From contig JADJFD010000005.1 in assembly GCA_016708765.1 (NCBI GenBank), positions 285,204-349,203 of the forward strand: a stretch of DNA of 64,000 nt, given 5' to 3'. A program made the translations under genes and the position numbers. Shown one piece after another: positions 51,657 through 61,527 of this stretch. Source of the DNA: Chitinophagaceae bacterium (lineage in GTDB: Bacteria; Bacteroidota; Bacteroidia; Chitinophagales; Chitinophagaceae). The notes under the pieces are model-generated. The model ran no database searches. It had not been told where the DNA came from and saw nothing but the letters and a program-made list of their open reading frames with translations. Each line of letters starts with the position of its first letter. Within the stretch, counting starts at the first letter, position 1.

Positions 51657-52514
51657 ATGAATGAGTCACTATTTACCCTGCTTTTTCTTCCAATATCCCT
51701 TGGTATAATAATGTTTGGATTAGGCCTTTCTTTGACTTTTGATGATTTTAAACGAGTTGTAAAGTATCCAAAAGCAGTTGTAGTGGCATTGATATGCCAA
51801 ATGTTTTTGCTTCCTGTTATTTGTTTTTTCCTGGCAAAAGTATTTAAGTTGGAGCCTGCACTGGCTGTTGGTATGATGTTGCTTGCTGCTTCACCAGGCG
51901 GAGCTACCTCTAATTTATATAGCTATCTGGCAAAAGGTGACGTTGCCTTAAATATTTCTCTTACTGCAATAAATAGTGTGCTTTCGATTTTCATTTTGCC
52001 TTTAATTGTCAATTTATCTTTAGATCATTTTATGGATTCGAGCCAGTATGTGCCCTTACAGTTCAAAAAAGTAATAGAAGTTTTTGCCATTATGCTTTTA
52101 CCAGTATCGATTGGAATGCTTGTAAATAAATTGTTACCTGGGTTCGCAGTAAAAATTCACAAACTAGTAAAATTTGTTTCTGTCCTTGTTCTTCTAATTA
52201 TAATTGTAGCAATTCTCATTAAAGAAAATGAAGTATTATCCAGTAATTTCAAGAATCTCGGATTGCCTTTATTACTATTCAACCTGTTTAGTATTTTACT
52301 TGGTTATTTTATTCCCAGATTAATGAGTATTGAAAAAAAACAATCTATCTCCATAAGTATGGAAATAGGAATACACAACGGCACACTGGCAATTTATGTA
52401 GCATTGAGTGTACTTCACAATTCTGCAATGTCTATTCCACCAGCTATATATAGTATACTGATGTTTTTTACAGCTGCTTTATTCGGATATTGGATAAACA
52501 GGAAAAATAAGTAA
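51657..52514 (+). CDS. Bile acid:sodium symporter family transporter
   Basis: The 285-residue membrane protein has about nine or ten helices. LGIIMFGLGLSLTFDDFKRVVKYPKAV is the family opening, and LLAASPGGATSNLYSYLAKGDVALNISLTAINS carries the Na+-binding residues of the ASBT fold. Bacterial members carry pantoate, bile acids, sulfate-like anions or unknown solutes. A regular gene, with no partner enzyme nearby to suggest the substrate. Confidence 0.88.
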   Translation: MNESLFTLLFLPISLGIIMFGLGLSLTFDDFKRVVKYPKAVVVALICQMFLLPVICFFLAKVFKLEPALAVGMMLLAASPGGATSNLYSYLAKGDVALNISLTAINSVLSIFILPLIVNLSLDHFMDSSQYVPLQFKKVIEVFAIMLLPVSIGMLVNKLLPGFAVKIHKLVKFVSVLVLLIIIVAILIKENEVLSSNFKNLGLPLLLFNLFSILLGYFIPRLMSIEKKQSISISMEIGIHNGTLAIYVALSVLHNSAMSIPPAIYSILMFFTAALFGYWINRKNK

Positions 52515-52552
52515 GTAGAAATGAAATTTTTAGTGAAAGCTAATTACTTTCT

Positions 52553-52636
52553 ACATGGCCTGATCCTGAGGGTACTAAAATAGAGCTTTGGAAACCGGTA
52601 GATTGAGTCTCTCAAAAAGCAAATGAACTGTACTAA
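52553..52636 (+). pseudogene. Decayed C-terminal fragment of a VOC protein
   Basis: Translation of this stretch gives WPDPEGTKIELWKPVD, a stop, then VSQKANELY and a stop. It aligns without gaps to the C-terminus of the VOC protein at 51090-51494 (DPEGNKIELWEPVDDVFQKENGL). No start or upstream domain is left. It indicates an old duplication, with the symporter gene now lying between the two copies. Confidence 0.6.
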
Positions 52637-52637
52637 A

Positions 52638-52664
52638 AAACCCTGAAGGAAATCTTCAGGGTTT
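52638..52664. terminator. Intrinsic terminator hairpin
   Basis: AAACCCTGAA and TTCAGGGTTT form a ten-pair stem with a seven-base loop, with a T tract on the minus strand. It lies 18 bases after the DUF1579 stop (minus strand) and also follows the VOC remnant. Confidence 0.75.
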
Positions 52665-52681
52665 ATCGTTTTCTTTAAGAA

Positions 52682-53330
52682 TTATTTCTTTCTGGTGAAT
52701 TTAATGTGCATTGTTTTGAATTCTGAGCCATCAGGCATTTTTACATACATCGTCATTTCTTGTGTGTCATTATCTACAATAGTAAATGTCTCTCTTACTT
52801 CCGTCTCACTTTTTGTTCCCGGGTCTGTCATTTTGCCCTTTAAGTTCATTGTTTTTGTTCCATCATCCCACGGACCTTTCAGTACCATTATACCAGAGCC
52901 CATATTATCAATCCAGGTACTTACAAATTGCTTCTCATGGTTATCATATCCTACAGTGCTTAGTCCATTAAATGGCATACCCATCATTTCGCCTGCATGG
53001 GTACTTTGTTGATATAAACCATTCATGATCATTTTGTTTTCAGCCATAGAAGTACTTTTTTGTTTCAGGAGCACCGGGCTCCATCCACATGGTTAAGTCA
53101 CTGTTCCATGTTCCATCCCAAGTGGCCATCATTTTATGCATGTCTCCAGGAGTGCCATATTCTTGAAAGTTTTTCATCATAGTGGCGGAGTCCGGCATCT
53201 CCATTGTCTTACTATCTGTTTTGTTTTCGATAGTTGGGGAATCTGTTTTGGCCTCTTCAGTTTTTTTGTCACTGTTACAGGCAAGCATCAGCAGTGAAGC
53301 TGCGCTAAAGATCAGAGCAATTTTTTTCAT
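52682..53330 (-). pseudogene. DUF1579 lipoprotein, frameshifted
   Basis: The N-terminal part has a lipoprotein signal (lipobox LMLAC, C18) and an acidic Thr/Lys/Asp-rich linker, then the start of a DUF1579 domain (MMATWDGTWNSDLTMWMEPGAPET). The remainder, STSMAENKMIMNGLYQQ to HIKFTRKK, is in another frame. Removing one T from the run of six at 53056-53061 joins the two into 215 residues of normal DUF1579 organisation. DUF1579 proteins are lipocalin-like with unknown role. A likely sequence error. Confidence 0.8.
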
Positions 53331-53420
53331 GATTTGTTGATTTTGTTTTTGGATAATGAATTTACAAAATATTCAAACCATAAAAAATTATAATATAAGA
53401 ATGGGGATTATTGGGGTAAC

Positions 53421-53807
53421 CTATCTTGACGCTTGAATAGTCTTAATCTGCATAACCGTGGCAATACTGGTTGCCCGTTCTTTGATTATAAAGGCATTAT
53501 CTCCGGAGTACAGTTCGTCAACAGATGTTTTAAAATATCGAAGCCAGGTCTCAAAGTGCTGTTTTTGCAAAGGAGATTTTTGATGAAGGGCAAGATGCGG
53601 TTGCATAGCATTCTTCTGGTAGGTATTGGATTGAAATAAAATTGAATCCCAGAAATCTACTAACACCGGCAAGTGATGGGAAAGGTTAATCTTCGCTATA
53701 TCTGTAAAAAGATAGTTTATAGAATCGTCGGTCAATAATTTTTTATAAAACTCTTGCATTAGCAGCAAAAGATCTTCTCTGTTAGTAATATCTTTTTTAT
53801 CCGGCAT
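53421..53807 (-). CDS. Group III truncated hemoglobin
   Basis: The 128-residue protein has the class III truncated-globin pattern: LMQEFYKKLLTDDSINYLFTDIAKINLSHHLPVLVDFWDSILF with the distal region, MQPHLALHQKSPLQKQHFETWLRYF with the proximal His, and EELYSG-like ending. These proteins bind O2 or NO; their role is not firmly known. Its start overlaps the 3' end of the DsbA-like gene by 11 bases, so translation is coupled. Confidence 0.85.
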   Translation of the reverse strand: MPDKKDITNREDLLLLMQEFYKKLLTDDSINYLFTDIAKINLSHHLPVLVDFWDSILFQSNTYQKNAMQPHLALHQKSPLQKQHFETWLRYFKTSVDELYSGDNAFIIKERATSIATVMQIKTIQASR

Positions 53808-54451
53808 TTACTTCCTTTAATATATTTTCAATCCTTGCTTCTATATCCTCATAAGTTGCATAGCCTCTTGCAACCAAATAGAATTTTGTTTCACCGATTT
53901 GTAAAAGCACAGCCGGAAAACCTGTTACCTGCAATTGCTTGCATAACGAAAACTCGTAGTGTGCTTTTTCTTTATACTCTTCGCTTTTAAGTTTTGTGTA
54001 AAATGATTCAGCATCAATTTTATAATTTTCCAGCAAATGTCTGTAAGCTTCATCATCTGTCAAATCTCTTCCTTCATAATGCAACGCATATTGTAAGTCC
54101 GCAACAAACTGAACCTGTAACTCCGGATATATTTCTTTGAAAATGGATAAAGCAATCGCCGCTTTTTCTGAATGCGGAAACCAATCACTTTCTGATTGGA
54201 TTGCGAATATGCCAGAGATAATCTTCGCCAAATTTTATTCCGGTCAATTCTTCTACCCGATGATATGCCTCGTTGATATAATCAGCTGTTGCCGCAATCG
54301 GCCTCGGGTTTTCTGCCGGAATCATTCCACCAGACAGCACTTCGAAGGATAGCTTGTCTTTATATCTTTCTGCTATTTTTTTTATAACCCTACTAAAACC
54401 ATAGCACCAGCCACAATAAGCGTCATAACAATAATATACTACAGGTTTCAT
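53797..54451 (-). pseudogene. DsbA family (FrnE-like) oxidoreductase, frameshifted
   Basis: The protein starts VVYYCYDAYCGWCYGF with a CxxC pair C13-GW-C16 and lacks a signal peptide, as in the cytoplasmic DsbA/FrnE-like isomerases. The first frame ends after LWHIRNPIRK, and the matching continuation SESDWFPHSEKAAIAL runs in the next frame to 53797. Removing one base in 54191-54201 (for example from TT at 54196) gives 217 residues, the family size. The VTGFPAVLLQIGETKFYLVARGY part carries the cis-Pro loop. A likely sequence error; the overlap with the globin gene is conserved-looking. Confidence 0.8.
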
Positions 54452-54502
54452 AATATGCAAACCTACTTATGCTAGTCCAAATCTGTTTATGACATCGGAA
54501 AA

Positions 54503-57361
54503 TTAATGTGCTTCGAGCCAGTTCTTTCCTTCACCACACTCGGCAATGATGGGCACTTTGTGCGGAAGATTCATTGCAGCTTGCATATTTTCAATAATTA
54601 GTGGCTTTAATTCTTTTGCTTCCGATATCAATGTATCAAACACTAATTCATCATGCACCTGTAAAATCATTTTGCTTTGCATTTTTTCATTTTGCATGGC
54701 GGCCTGCACTTTTTGCATCGCTAACTTTATCATATCAGCAGCCGTTCCTTGTATCGGTGAGTTAATGGCATTTCGTTCTGCAAAACCTCGAACAGTAAAG
54801 TTGGCGGAATTAATATCTCTTAACCATCTTTTTCTACCCATCAATGTTTCTACATAACCATTTTCTCTGGCAAAGTTGATAGTGTCATCCATATATTTTT
54901 GAATACCGGGAAATTCCTTCTTATAATTTTCGATAATTTCTTTTGCTTCTGTTCTGGAAATACCAAGATTATCGGCAAGCCCAAATGCACCTTGACCGTA
55001 AATGATGCCAAAGTTTACACTCTTTGCTTTATACCGCATCTCTTTGGTTACTTCACTTTCTTTTACATTATAAACTCTTGATGCCGTAACAGTATGTATA
55101 TCGGTGCCATCTAAAAAGGCTTGACACATATTTTTATCGCCACTGATGGCTGCAACAATTCTTAATTCAATTTGCGAATAATCCGCAGATAACAAGATGT
55201 GCTTATTATCTCTTGGCACAAAAGCTTTTCTTATTTCTCTTCCTCGCTCTGTTCTTACGGGTATATTTTGCAAATTCGGATTGTTACTACTCAATCTTCC
55301 CGTAACAGCAACCGCTTGTGCATAGGAAGTATGCACTCTTCCTGTTTTCGAATTAATCAATTGAGGTAAAGCATCAACATAAGTTGATTTTAGTTTTGTC
55401 AACTCCCGGAAAGTAAGGATGTCATCAACAATCTGATGTCCTTTTACAGCCATCTTTAACAATACATCTTCACCTGTTTTGTATTGACCTGTTTTTGTTT
55501 TTTTAGCAGCGTCGTCCAGTTTTAGTTTATCAAATAATACTTCGCCCAATTGTTTTGGTGATGCAAGGTTGAATCGTACGCCTGCTTGTTTATACACACT
55601 TTCTTCTGCAGTCTTCGCATCTTTTTCTAATTCCTTAGAGTAGTCATTCAAAAAATCAACATCTACTTTTATTCCTTGGTATTCCATTTCCACTAATACT
55701 TTTACAAGTGGATTTTCTACTTCATTGAAAACCTTTTCTACATCTCTTTTCTTTAATAGCGGAACAAAAATGTTTTTTAATTGCAGGGTGATGTCTGCAT
55801 CTTCACCGGCATATTCTTTTATTTTTTCTATTTCTACATCTCTCATTGTTCCCTGCGACTTACCTTTTTTCCCAATCAGCTCTTCAATGGAAACAGGTTC
55901 GTAACCCAAAAATTTTTGGCTTAATTCATCCATGCTTCTTTTACCATCAGGTTCAATTACATAATGTGCCAACATCGTATCAAATAATTCTCCGGCTACT
56001 TCAATGCCATACCATTTCAATATCAGCAGGTCGTATTTTGTATTCTGACCAATCCATGTTTTCTTTTTATCCGTAAACAAAAGTTCGAAATGAGAAAGGA
56101 TCTCTTTTGTTTTCTCCATATTTTCCGGACATGGAACATACCATGCTTCGCCTGGCTTTACGGAAAAACTTAATCCAACAAGTTCTGCTTCATTGGCATC
56201 AATGCCTGTAGTCTCCGTATCAAAACAAATTTCATCATGCTTATTTAATTCAGCAACCAGTTTTTTAATCGCTACTTCTCCTTCTACAGACCTATAACTA
56301 TGGGGAGTGTTATTGATGTTTTTATCAACCGATACTATATCTGTCAGCTCTTCATCAATTACAATTGTATCATTAGACCTTACTACTTTTTCTTCTGGCT
56401 GCTCAACAATATTCCCAAACAGATCAGTCTGTACTCCTTGTGGTATTTCTTTTTCTATTATGGATTTTGATGTTGTAGAAATAGTGAAACTATCTCCTAA
56501 CAATCGTTTACCTAAGGTTTTAAATTCTAGCTCAGCAAATATTTCACTCAACATTTCTTTGTTCCATTCACTCAATTTAAAATCTTCTTCATGAAACTCT
56601 ACAGGAACATCCAAAATAATAGTAGCTAATTTTTTTGAGAGAATGGCCATTTCTTTTCCCTCTTGTACTTTTTTACCCATGGCACCTTTTATCTTGTCGG
56701 CGTTCGCCAGTGTGTTTTCTAATGAGCCATACTCCGCTAAGAATTTTGCAGCTGTTTTTTCTCCCACACCTTTTATACCTGGAATATTATCTACCGCATC
56801 ACCCATCATACCTAGCATATCTATAACTTGGCTTACATCTTTGATTCCCCATTTGGCACAAACTTCTTCCGGCCCCATTATTTCTACATCTCCACCTTGA
56901 TATGCTGGTTTGTAAATTTTAATTTTTTCAGAAACCAATTGTCCATAATCTTTATCAGGTGTTACCATGTACACTTCATAACCTGCTTTCTCGGCTTGTT
57001 TTGCCAGTGTGCCAATTACATCATCGGCCTCATAACCATCTTTGAATATGATAGGGATATTTAACCCTTCAATTATTTTTTTTATATCTGGTACTGCAGC
57101 ACTGATGTCTTCCGGAGTTTCCTGCCGGTTGGCTTTATAGTCTGCAAAATCTGTATGCCGTTCCGTTGTAGCCGAAGTGTCAAAACAAACAGCCATATGT
57201 GAAGGCTTTTGTTTATTGATCAACTCAACAATAGCATTGGTAAACCCAAACTGTGCATTGGTATTTTTGCCTTTTGAAGTTATTCTGGGACTGCGGATCA
57301 ACGCATAGTAAGCTCTGAAGACCAGGGCAAAGGCATCTAATAAAAAAACTTTCTTTTCCAT
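54503..57361 (-). CDS. polA: DNA polymerase I
   Basis: The 952-residue enzyme has all three domains: 5'-3' exonuclease (FLLDAFALVFRAYYAL, GYEADDVIGTLA, PDKDYGQLV), 3'-5' exonuclease with the intact catalytic motif FDTETTGID near 380, and the polymerase with DYSQIELR (motif A), KSVNFGIIYG (motif B) and QVHDELVFD (motif C). It removes RNA primers and fills repair gaps. Length is normal. A charged linker (about 300-360) joins the first two domains. It is preceded by a small membrane-protein gene on the same strand with a hairpin between them. Confidence 0.97.
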   Translation of the reverse strand: MEKKVFLLDAFALVFRAYYALIRSPRITSKGKNTNAQFGFTNAIVELINKQKPSHMAVCFDTSATTERHTDFADYKANRQETPEDISAAVPDIKKIIEGLNIPIIFKDGYEADDVIGTLAKQAEKAGYEVYMVTPDKDYGQLVSEKIKIYKPAYQGGDVEIMGPEEVCAKWGIKDVSQVIDMLGMMGDAVDNIPGIKGVGEKTAAKFLAEYGSLENTLANADKIKGAMGKKVQEGKEMAILSKKLATIILDVPVEFHEEDFKLSEWNKEMLSEIFAELEFKTLGKRLLGDSFTISTTSKSIIEKEIPQGVQTDLFGNIVEQPEEKVVRSNDTIVIDEELTDIVSVDKNINNTPHSYRSVEGEVAIKKLVAELNKHDEICFDTETTGIDANEAELVGLSFSVKPGEAWYVPCPENMEKTKEILSHFELLFTDKKKTWIGQNTKYDLLILKWYGIEVAGELFDTMLAHYVIEPDGKRSMDELSQKFLGYEPVSIEELIGKKGKSQGTMRDVEIEKIKEYAGEDADITLQLKNIFVPLLKKRDVEKVFNEVENPLVKVLVEMEYQGIKVDVDFLNDYSKELEKDAKTAEESVYKQAGVRFNLASPKQLGEVLFDKLKLDDAAKKTKTGQYKTGEDVLLKMAVKGHQIVDDILTFRELTKLKSTYVDALPQLINSKTGRVHTSYAQAVAVTGRLSSNNPNLQNIPVRTERGREIRKAFVPRDNKHILLSADYSQIELRIVAAISGDKNMCQAFLDGTDIHTVTASRVYNVKESEVTKEMRYKAKSVNFGIIYGQGAFGLADNLGISRTEAKEIIENYKKEFPGIQKYMDDTINFARENGYVETLMGRKRWLRDINSANFTVRGFAERNAINSPIQGTAADMIKLAMQKVQAAMQNEKMQSKMILQVHDELVFDTLISEAKELKPLIIENMQAAMNLPHKVPIIAECGEGKNWLEAH

Positions 57362-57406
57362 GCCCCTAAGGTAAAGAAATCAACGGAGGCTAATCTAAAA
57401 ACACAA

Positions 57407-57438
57407 CTACCCTGTCTCGCCGGGGCAAAACAGGGTAG
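57407..57438 (-). terminator. Hairpin between the small membrane protein gene and polA
   Basis: CTACCCTGT and ACAGGGTAG form a perfect nine-pair stem. It lies downstream of the small gene on the minus strand, with a weak T-rich stretch beyond, and 46 bases upstream of the polA start. Confidence 0.5.
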
Positions 57439-57461
57439 CCGATATGTTAACGCTGCAGAAA

Positions 57462-57722
57462 TTAGTTAATTGATAATTTCAATTCGCCTTTTTCTTCTTT
57501 AGTAGCTATTGGCTTAGAAACAGGAGTAATTACCTGAGCTTGCTGAACCGGGTTATCTACCAATACAGTTGTTCCGCTAAAAGCAGCTGGCTGCTCTGTA
57601 GTAGCTACTGGCATTACACCTGGAGCACCTTGCTTATCCTTATGGATAAAATTCAGGTACAAAGCAAAGAACAATAAGTTAAAGGCAAAAAAGTTAGCGA
57701 TTTTACGAACTCTTCTTTTCAT
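57462..57722 (-). CDS. Small membrane-anchored protein, unknown function
   Basis: The protein has 86 residues with a basic start (MKRRVRKIA) and one hydrophobic segment (about 9-25, FFAFNLLFFALYLNF), followed by an Ala/Thr/Pro/Val-rich tail (TEQPAAFSGTTVLVDNP, PVSKPIATKEEKGEL). It is probably an anchored protein with a disordered periplasmic tail. The longer upstream frame is not protein-like, so I use the ATG at 57722. I do not recognise it. Confidence 0.5.
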   Translation of the reverse strand: MKRRVRKIANFFAFNLLFFALYLNFIHKDKQGAPGVMPVATTEQPAAFSGTTVLVDNPVQQAQVITPVSKPIATKEEKGELKLSIN

Positions 57723-57881
57723 AATAATTAGATTATTGGATTTTAATAAAATTGGTTTCTCTGATATTCTTATGCTAAGATATAAAGGCATATATCTTCT
57801 TGCAAGGATTGATATATTGATTTTTGTAAAATCAGGCACAAGTACTCTGTACGGTATCGTAAACTTACGAACTAGCTGTGT
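57723..57881. other. 159-base gap after the caspase gene
   Basis: The gap contains an imperfect CGTAAACTTACG inverted repeat at about 57858-57869 and is otherwise A/T-rich. No terminator with a T tract is seen for the caspase gene. Confidence 0.3.
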
Positions 57882-60800
57882 TTACCAAAGCTCCCAGTCG
57901 AATTGCTGTGTTTCAGCTCTAAAAGTTGGTTTTTGTAAACCGCCTGTTAACTGTGGCACTTTTTCTGTTACCACTTTCTTTAAATCGGAAATTTTAATTG
58001 TGCTGTTACTATTCATTGCCTCCAATAGGCAATAAGTAAATACTCCATTTTTTAGATCACCTCTTTCCAAAGCAAATTGTGTACCTGCTGCTGCGGAAAT
58101 AACCGTAGCACCAGTACCTCTTCCAACATTTACAAAGAGTTCCTGCATGACTTCAAAACTATTCTTCATGCCGAGTTTGTTATCACCTGTAGTTTCAAGA
58201 ATAATACCCTTTACTCCTTTTATATCTAATGAATCTTTAGCCACTGTATAATTTTTCATTTCATCTTTATCTACCTCGCCACTATGGCAGGCATCAATCA
58301 ACATCAATTTTTTTCGAGCCTTAATTCCATCCAGTAAGTTTTCTAATTCATCATAAGGTAAACCACTTTGCTCGGGTTGAGTAAAGGTTACAGGGTAAGT
58401 AGAAAGATAATAGTCATACTCTTTACTTAGGAGGCCATGGCCGGAATAAGCAATAATAACTTTATCCTCTTCATTTGTTGTGAGCAATTTATTTTTTAGT
58501 GCAACGATATTTTCTTTGGTAACATTTTCGTCAAACAAAGTATCAATAACAGCATTTTTTGATCCAAATTTTTGAGCCAAGTCTCTGATATCTTTTACAC
58601 TCCAGGAAAGATTATTGCTACTATCGGCAAAGCGGTTGATGCCAATACCAATGAAATATGTTTTAGCCGGTTGCTTTTTTTCGGGAATATATTTTACAAA
58701 TAGAGGTTGGCGGTAGCTTTCAATACCGTTTACATCAGTAATGGAAGTTTCAATGCTATTATCACCTTCGGATAAATTGATTGAAAGGGTAGTGTCAAAA
58801 TTCTTTTTGTTTTTATTCCTAAGATTTATTCCCTTTTGCCCATACAAAGGAACTTCATTTACCCAGACATTAAAACGATCAAGGTTTTCGGTGCTATTGC
58901 CGGTAATTTGTAGTTTTAGTTGTTTGGTCTTTTGTTCATATTCAACAGCTTTTCTATTTTTAAAATCAGCTTCGGGTATACTAAACCCTTCTTTAAAAGA
59001 AGTGGTATCTACGCCAAGTTTCTTAATTCGTTTGTAGTATGCATTTCGGTAAGAATCTATTAAAGCTGTATCCGTTGAACCGATTGCTTCAAGTACTTTA
59101 TCGGGGCGATTGTATTTGATATCGAGTTGATCGAAGGTGATATGATCTAGCTGATTATTTGAAAACCCTATTAATTTATTTAGTCGTTTAGAAAAAGTAG
59201 CAAAATAGTTATCTTTTAAAAACAAAATATCCTCCATATAAGTCGTACACAATTCATATTCTGATTTCAATGAAGTAATATTTAGATATTTGCTTAAACC
59301 AGAAATACCATTAACTATGATAATCGAATCTGCAATGTCGACTCCCACAATTGGTTCAGACATGGTTTTACTATACATATCAGACTTCAAAATATCAATA
59401 ACAATAATACGGTTTGAAAAGATTGAAGTTGTCAAAATAATAAAATTACCCTCTTTTGAAATTTTTATATCTTGAATAAAATCTAGCTCATACCTTGGGC
59501 TCCAGATCTTAATCAATTTGCCGGTATTTATTTTATAGGCATATACCACACTGGATGAATCTGAAAATACAACAAGATCATTTTGAATATCAATGTTAGA
59601 AGGTTTTTGTGGTAGCTCAATTTCAGTTGCAACTGATTTTATATTAATACTATCCGCATTTTTTTCTATTAGATGTGAAAATATTTTTCCGTTACTATCT
59701 AAAGAGTAAAACTTGTTCGCTTTCGAGGGAAACAAGGCCTTCGCCCTAATATTTGCTTGCGTATCAAGCACTTTAATATTATTACCTAGGAGCTTGTAAA
59801 CATAAAATTTGCCATCTTTAGTATAAATAAGACAATCCCAATTACCATATACCCGTTGGACTATGGAAATATTTTTGACCTTAACTGTCTTTAAAAGATA
59901 ACATTCAGAATTTTGTAATTCAAAAAAAGTAACTTGACTTGTATCATAGGCTGCAAATATTTCATCATTCAAAAAGTAGAGCTTAGAATCCTTTGCTCCT
60001 GGAATTTCAATATTTCGCATATCACTTAGTGAATACAGAATTTCATCATTTTTAACTATGAAATTTTTCGATTTATTAAACTTATAAGTAGAACTAATCG
60101 CTATCTCATCCTTATTGTTTACTAATTTGTGTGTGATAAAATTTAATTTGTATATGGACCCAAGTGACCAATCGGCAATAAAGGCAAAACTTGTTTTATC
60201 TAAAGTAGCTATAGGAAATCGAGGAATTTTTTTTGTTTTAAGATAATCATAGATTGCATTTTTCATCATAAAAATGGTTTCTTGATAGCCACTTTTAGCC
60301 ACAAATCGAATTTCATTTTTTGACAAGAGAATAAAACCAGTATCAATTGAGCCTAATTCTTCAAACTCAAGTGTAGAGTCGATAGGGATATGATAGTCCA
60401 GAGCAAGGACATTGTTTAAAACCGAAATTTTATTTTTTTCAAGTAAAGCAATTTTATTATTATTTTCAACAACAATAATTTTTTTTACATTTTTGCCTGT
60501 TAGATCAAATAAACGATTACTTATTGTGAAATCCTTAATATCTAACTGGACAACTCTGGCTTCTTCTTGAATAACAAGTTTATTTGATATTGGATTCAGG
60601 ATTATATCATTTATTCTACTTACACTGACGAAAGCAGTATCAATTGTTTTATCTGTTAGTGAATATGATATAATCATTTCTTTCATCTGAAAAAACAAAT
60701 TGTCTTTACTTAAGATTATTTTTAGTCCCATTGGTTCATCTACTTTCATATCATATTTATAGAGCAAAAACTTCTTATTTATGGAAAAGTCAAGTCCATA

Positions 60801-61457
60801 AATATTGACAGAGGAGTCTTTTCCTGATAATCCTATATAATATACAATATTATCTTTTTCTGATTTTAGTTTCAGCCCGTTTGCTTTAAAGTGTCGGGAT
60901 ATATTTAAATAGTTCTTTTCTTTTGCCAGCTCAAGTAAATTTGGCTCGGCGTTAATGTTTGCACCTTTTTGTGTCAGCAATTTAACAATATTAAAATTTC
61001 CTTTTGAAACGGCCCAAGTAATAGGGGCCCACCCTTTTTTCTGATTCGAATCTGGGTTATATTCTGGTTCATTAATATCTAATTTACAATCCTCCGTAAG
61101 GTAACTTAATAAATCAATCTTACCTTCTCCAGATGCGATACATAACAAACTACCATAATAACTCTTTAAAGTATCAGGATATATTACACCTTTTCCTACC
61201 AAACTTGCTCCGTTTTTATGAAGCCAGATAAAGAGATCTATATCAGCTTTATATGCCGCCCACATTAGAAGTGAGGCTCCGTTTGAGTCGACATAGTTAA
61301 TATTAGCACCTTTTATAACTAAATTTTTCGCTTCCTCTTTTTTATTTGAAACAACAGCATTGAATAAGTTTGTTGTCAGGATGTCTTGCGAAAATGAAGG
61401 CAGTTTTAAAAAGATAAATAAAAAAAATAGTATGCTTTTTTTAAACAAACTAGACAT
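57882..61457 (-). CDS. Exported ankyrin-repeat/beta-propeller protein with C-terminal caspase domain
   Basis: The 1191-residue protein has a signal peptide (about 1-23, KLPSFSQ). Ankyrin repeats follow (about 25-195: GANINYVDSNGASLLMWAAYK, GWAPITWAVSKGNFNIVKLLTQKGANINA). A long region (about 200-790) has repeated beta-strand units of the propeller type (SINKKFLLYKYD, KISKEGNFIILTTS), then an Ig-like sandwich (about 850-930). The C-terminal caspase (C14) domain has catalytic His in YSGHG near 1004 and Cys in LMLIDACHSGE near 1055. Bacterial orthocaspases cleave after basic or other residues; targets are unknown. It lies between uvrB and the small membrane-protein gene. Confidence 0.85.
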   Translation of the reverse strand: MSSLFKKSILFFLFIFLKLPSFSQDILTTNLFNAVVSNKKEEAKNLVIKGANINYVDSNGASLLMWAAYKADIDLFIWLHKNGASLVGKGVIYPDTLKSYYGSLLCIASGEGKIDLLSYLTEDCKLDINEPEYNPDSNQKKGWAPITWAVSKGNFNIVKLLTQKGANINAEPNLLELAKEKNYLNISRHFKANGLKLKSEKDNIVYYIGLSGKDSSVNIYGLDFSINKKFLLYKYDMKVDEPMGLKIILSKDNLFFQMKEMIISYSLTDKTIDTAFVSVSRINDIILNPISNKLVIQEEARVVQLDIKDFTISNRLFDLTGKNVKKIIVVENNNKIALLEKNKISVLNNVLALDYHIPIDSTLEFEELGSIDTGFILLSKNEIRFVAKSGYQETIFMMKNAIYDYLKTKKIPRFPIATLDKTSFAFIADWSLGSIYKLNFITHKLVNNKDEIAISSTYKFNKSKNFIVKNDEILYSLSDMRNIEIPGAKDSKLYFLNDEIFAAYDTSQVTFFELQNSECYLLKTVKVKNISIVQRVYGNWDCLIYTKDGKFYVYKLLGNNIKVLDTQANIRAKALFPSKANKFYSLDSNGKIFSHLIEKNADSINIKSVATEIELPQKPSNIDIQNDLVVFSDSSSVVYAYKINTGKLIKIWSPRYELDFIQDIKISKEGNFIILTTSIFSNRIIVIDILKSDMYSKTMSEPIVGVDIADSIIIVNGISGLSKYLNITSLKSEYELCTTYMEDILFLKDNYFATFSKRLNKLIGFSNNQLDHITFDQLDIKYNRPDKVLEAIGSTDTALIDSYRNAYYKRIKKLGVDTTSFKEGFSIPEADFKNRKAVEYEQKTKQLKLQITGNSTENLDRFNVWVNEVPLYGQKGINLRNKNKKNFDTTLSINLSEGDNSIETSITDVNGIESYRQPLFVKYIPEKKQPAKTYFIGIGINRFADSSNNLSWSVKDIRDLAQKFGSKNAVIDTLFDENVTKENIVALKNKLLTTNEEDKVIIAYSGHGLLSKEYDYYLSTYPVTFTQPEQSGLPYDELENLLDGIKARKKLMLIDACHSGEVDKDEMKNYTVAKDSLDIKGVKGIILETTGDNKLGMKNSFEVMQELFVNVGRGTGATVISAAAGTQFALERGDLKNGVFTYCLLEAMNSNSTIKISDLKKVVTEKVPQLTGGLQKPTFRAETQQFDWELW

Positions 61458-61527
61458 GCTGTATTTTATTTTTTATTCAAAATAATTATATCCCCTTTTT
61501 CAAAAAATAATTCTTATTGCAAGAGAT

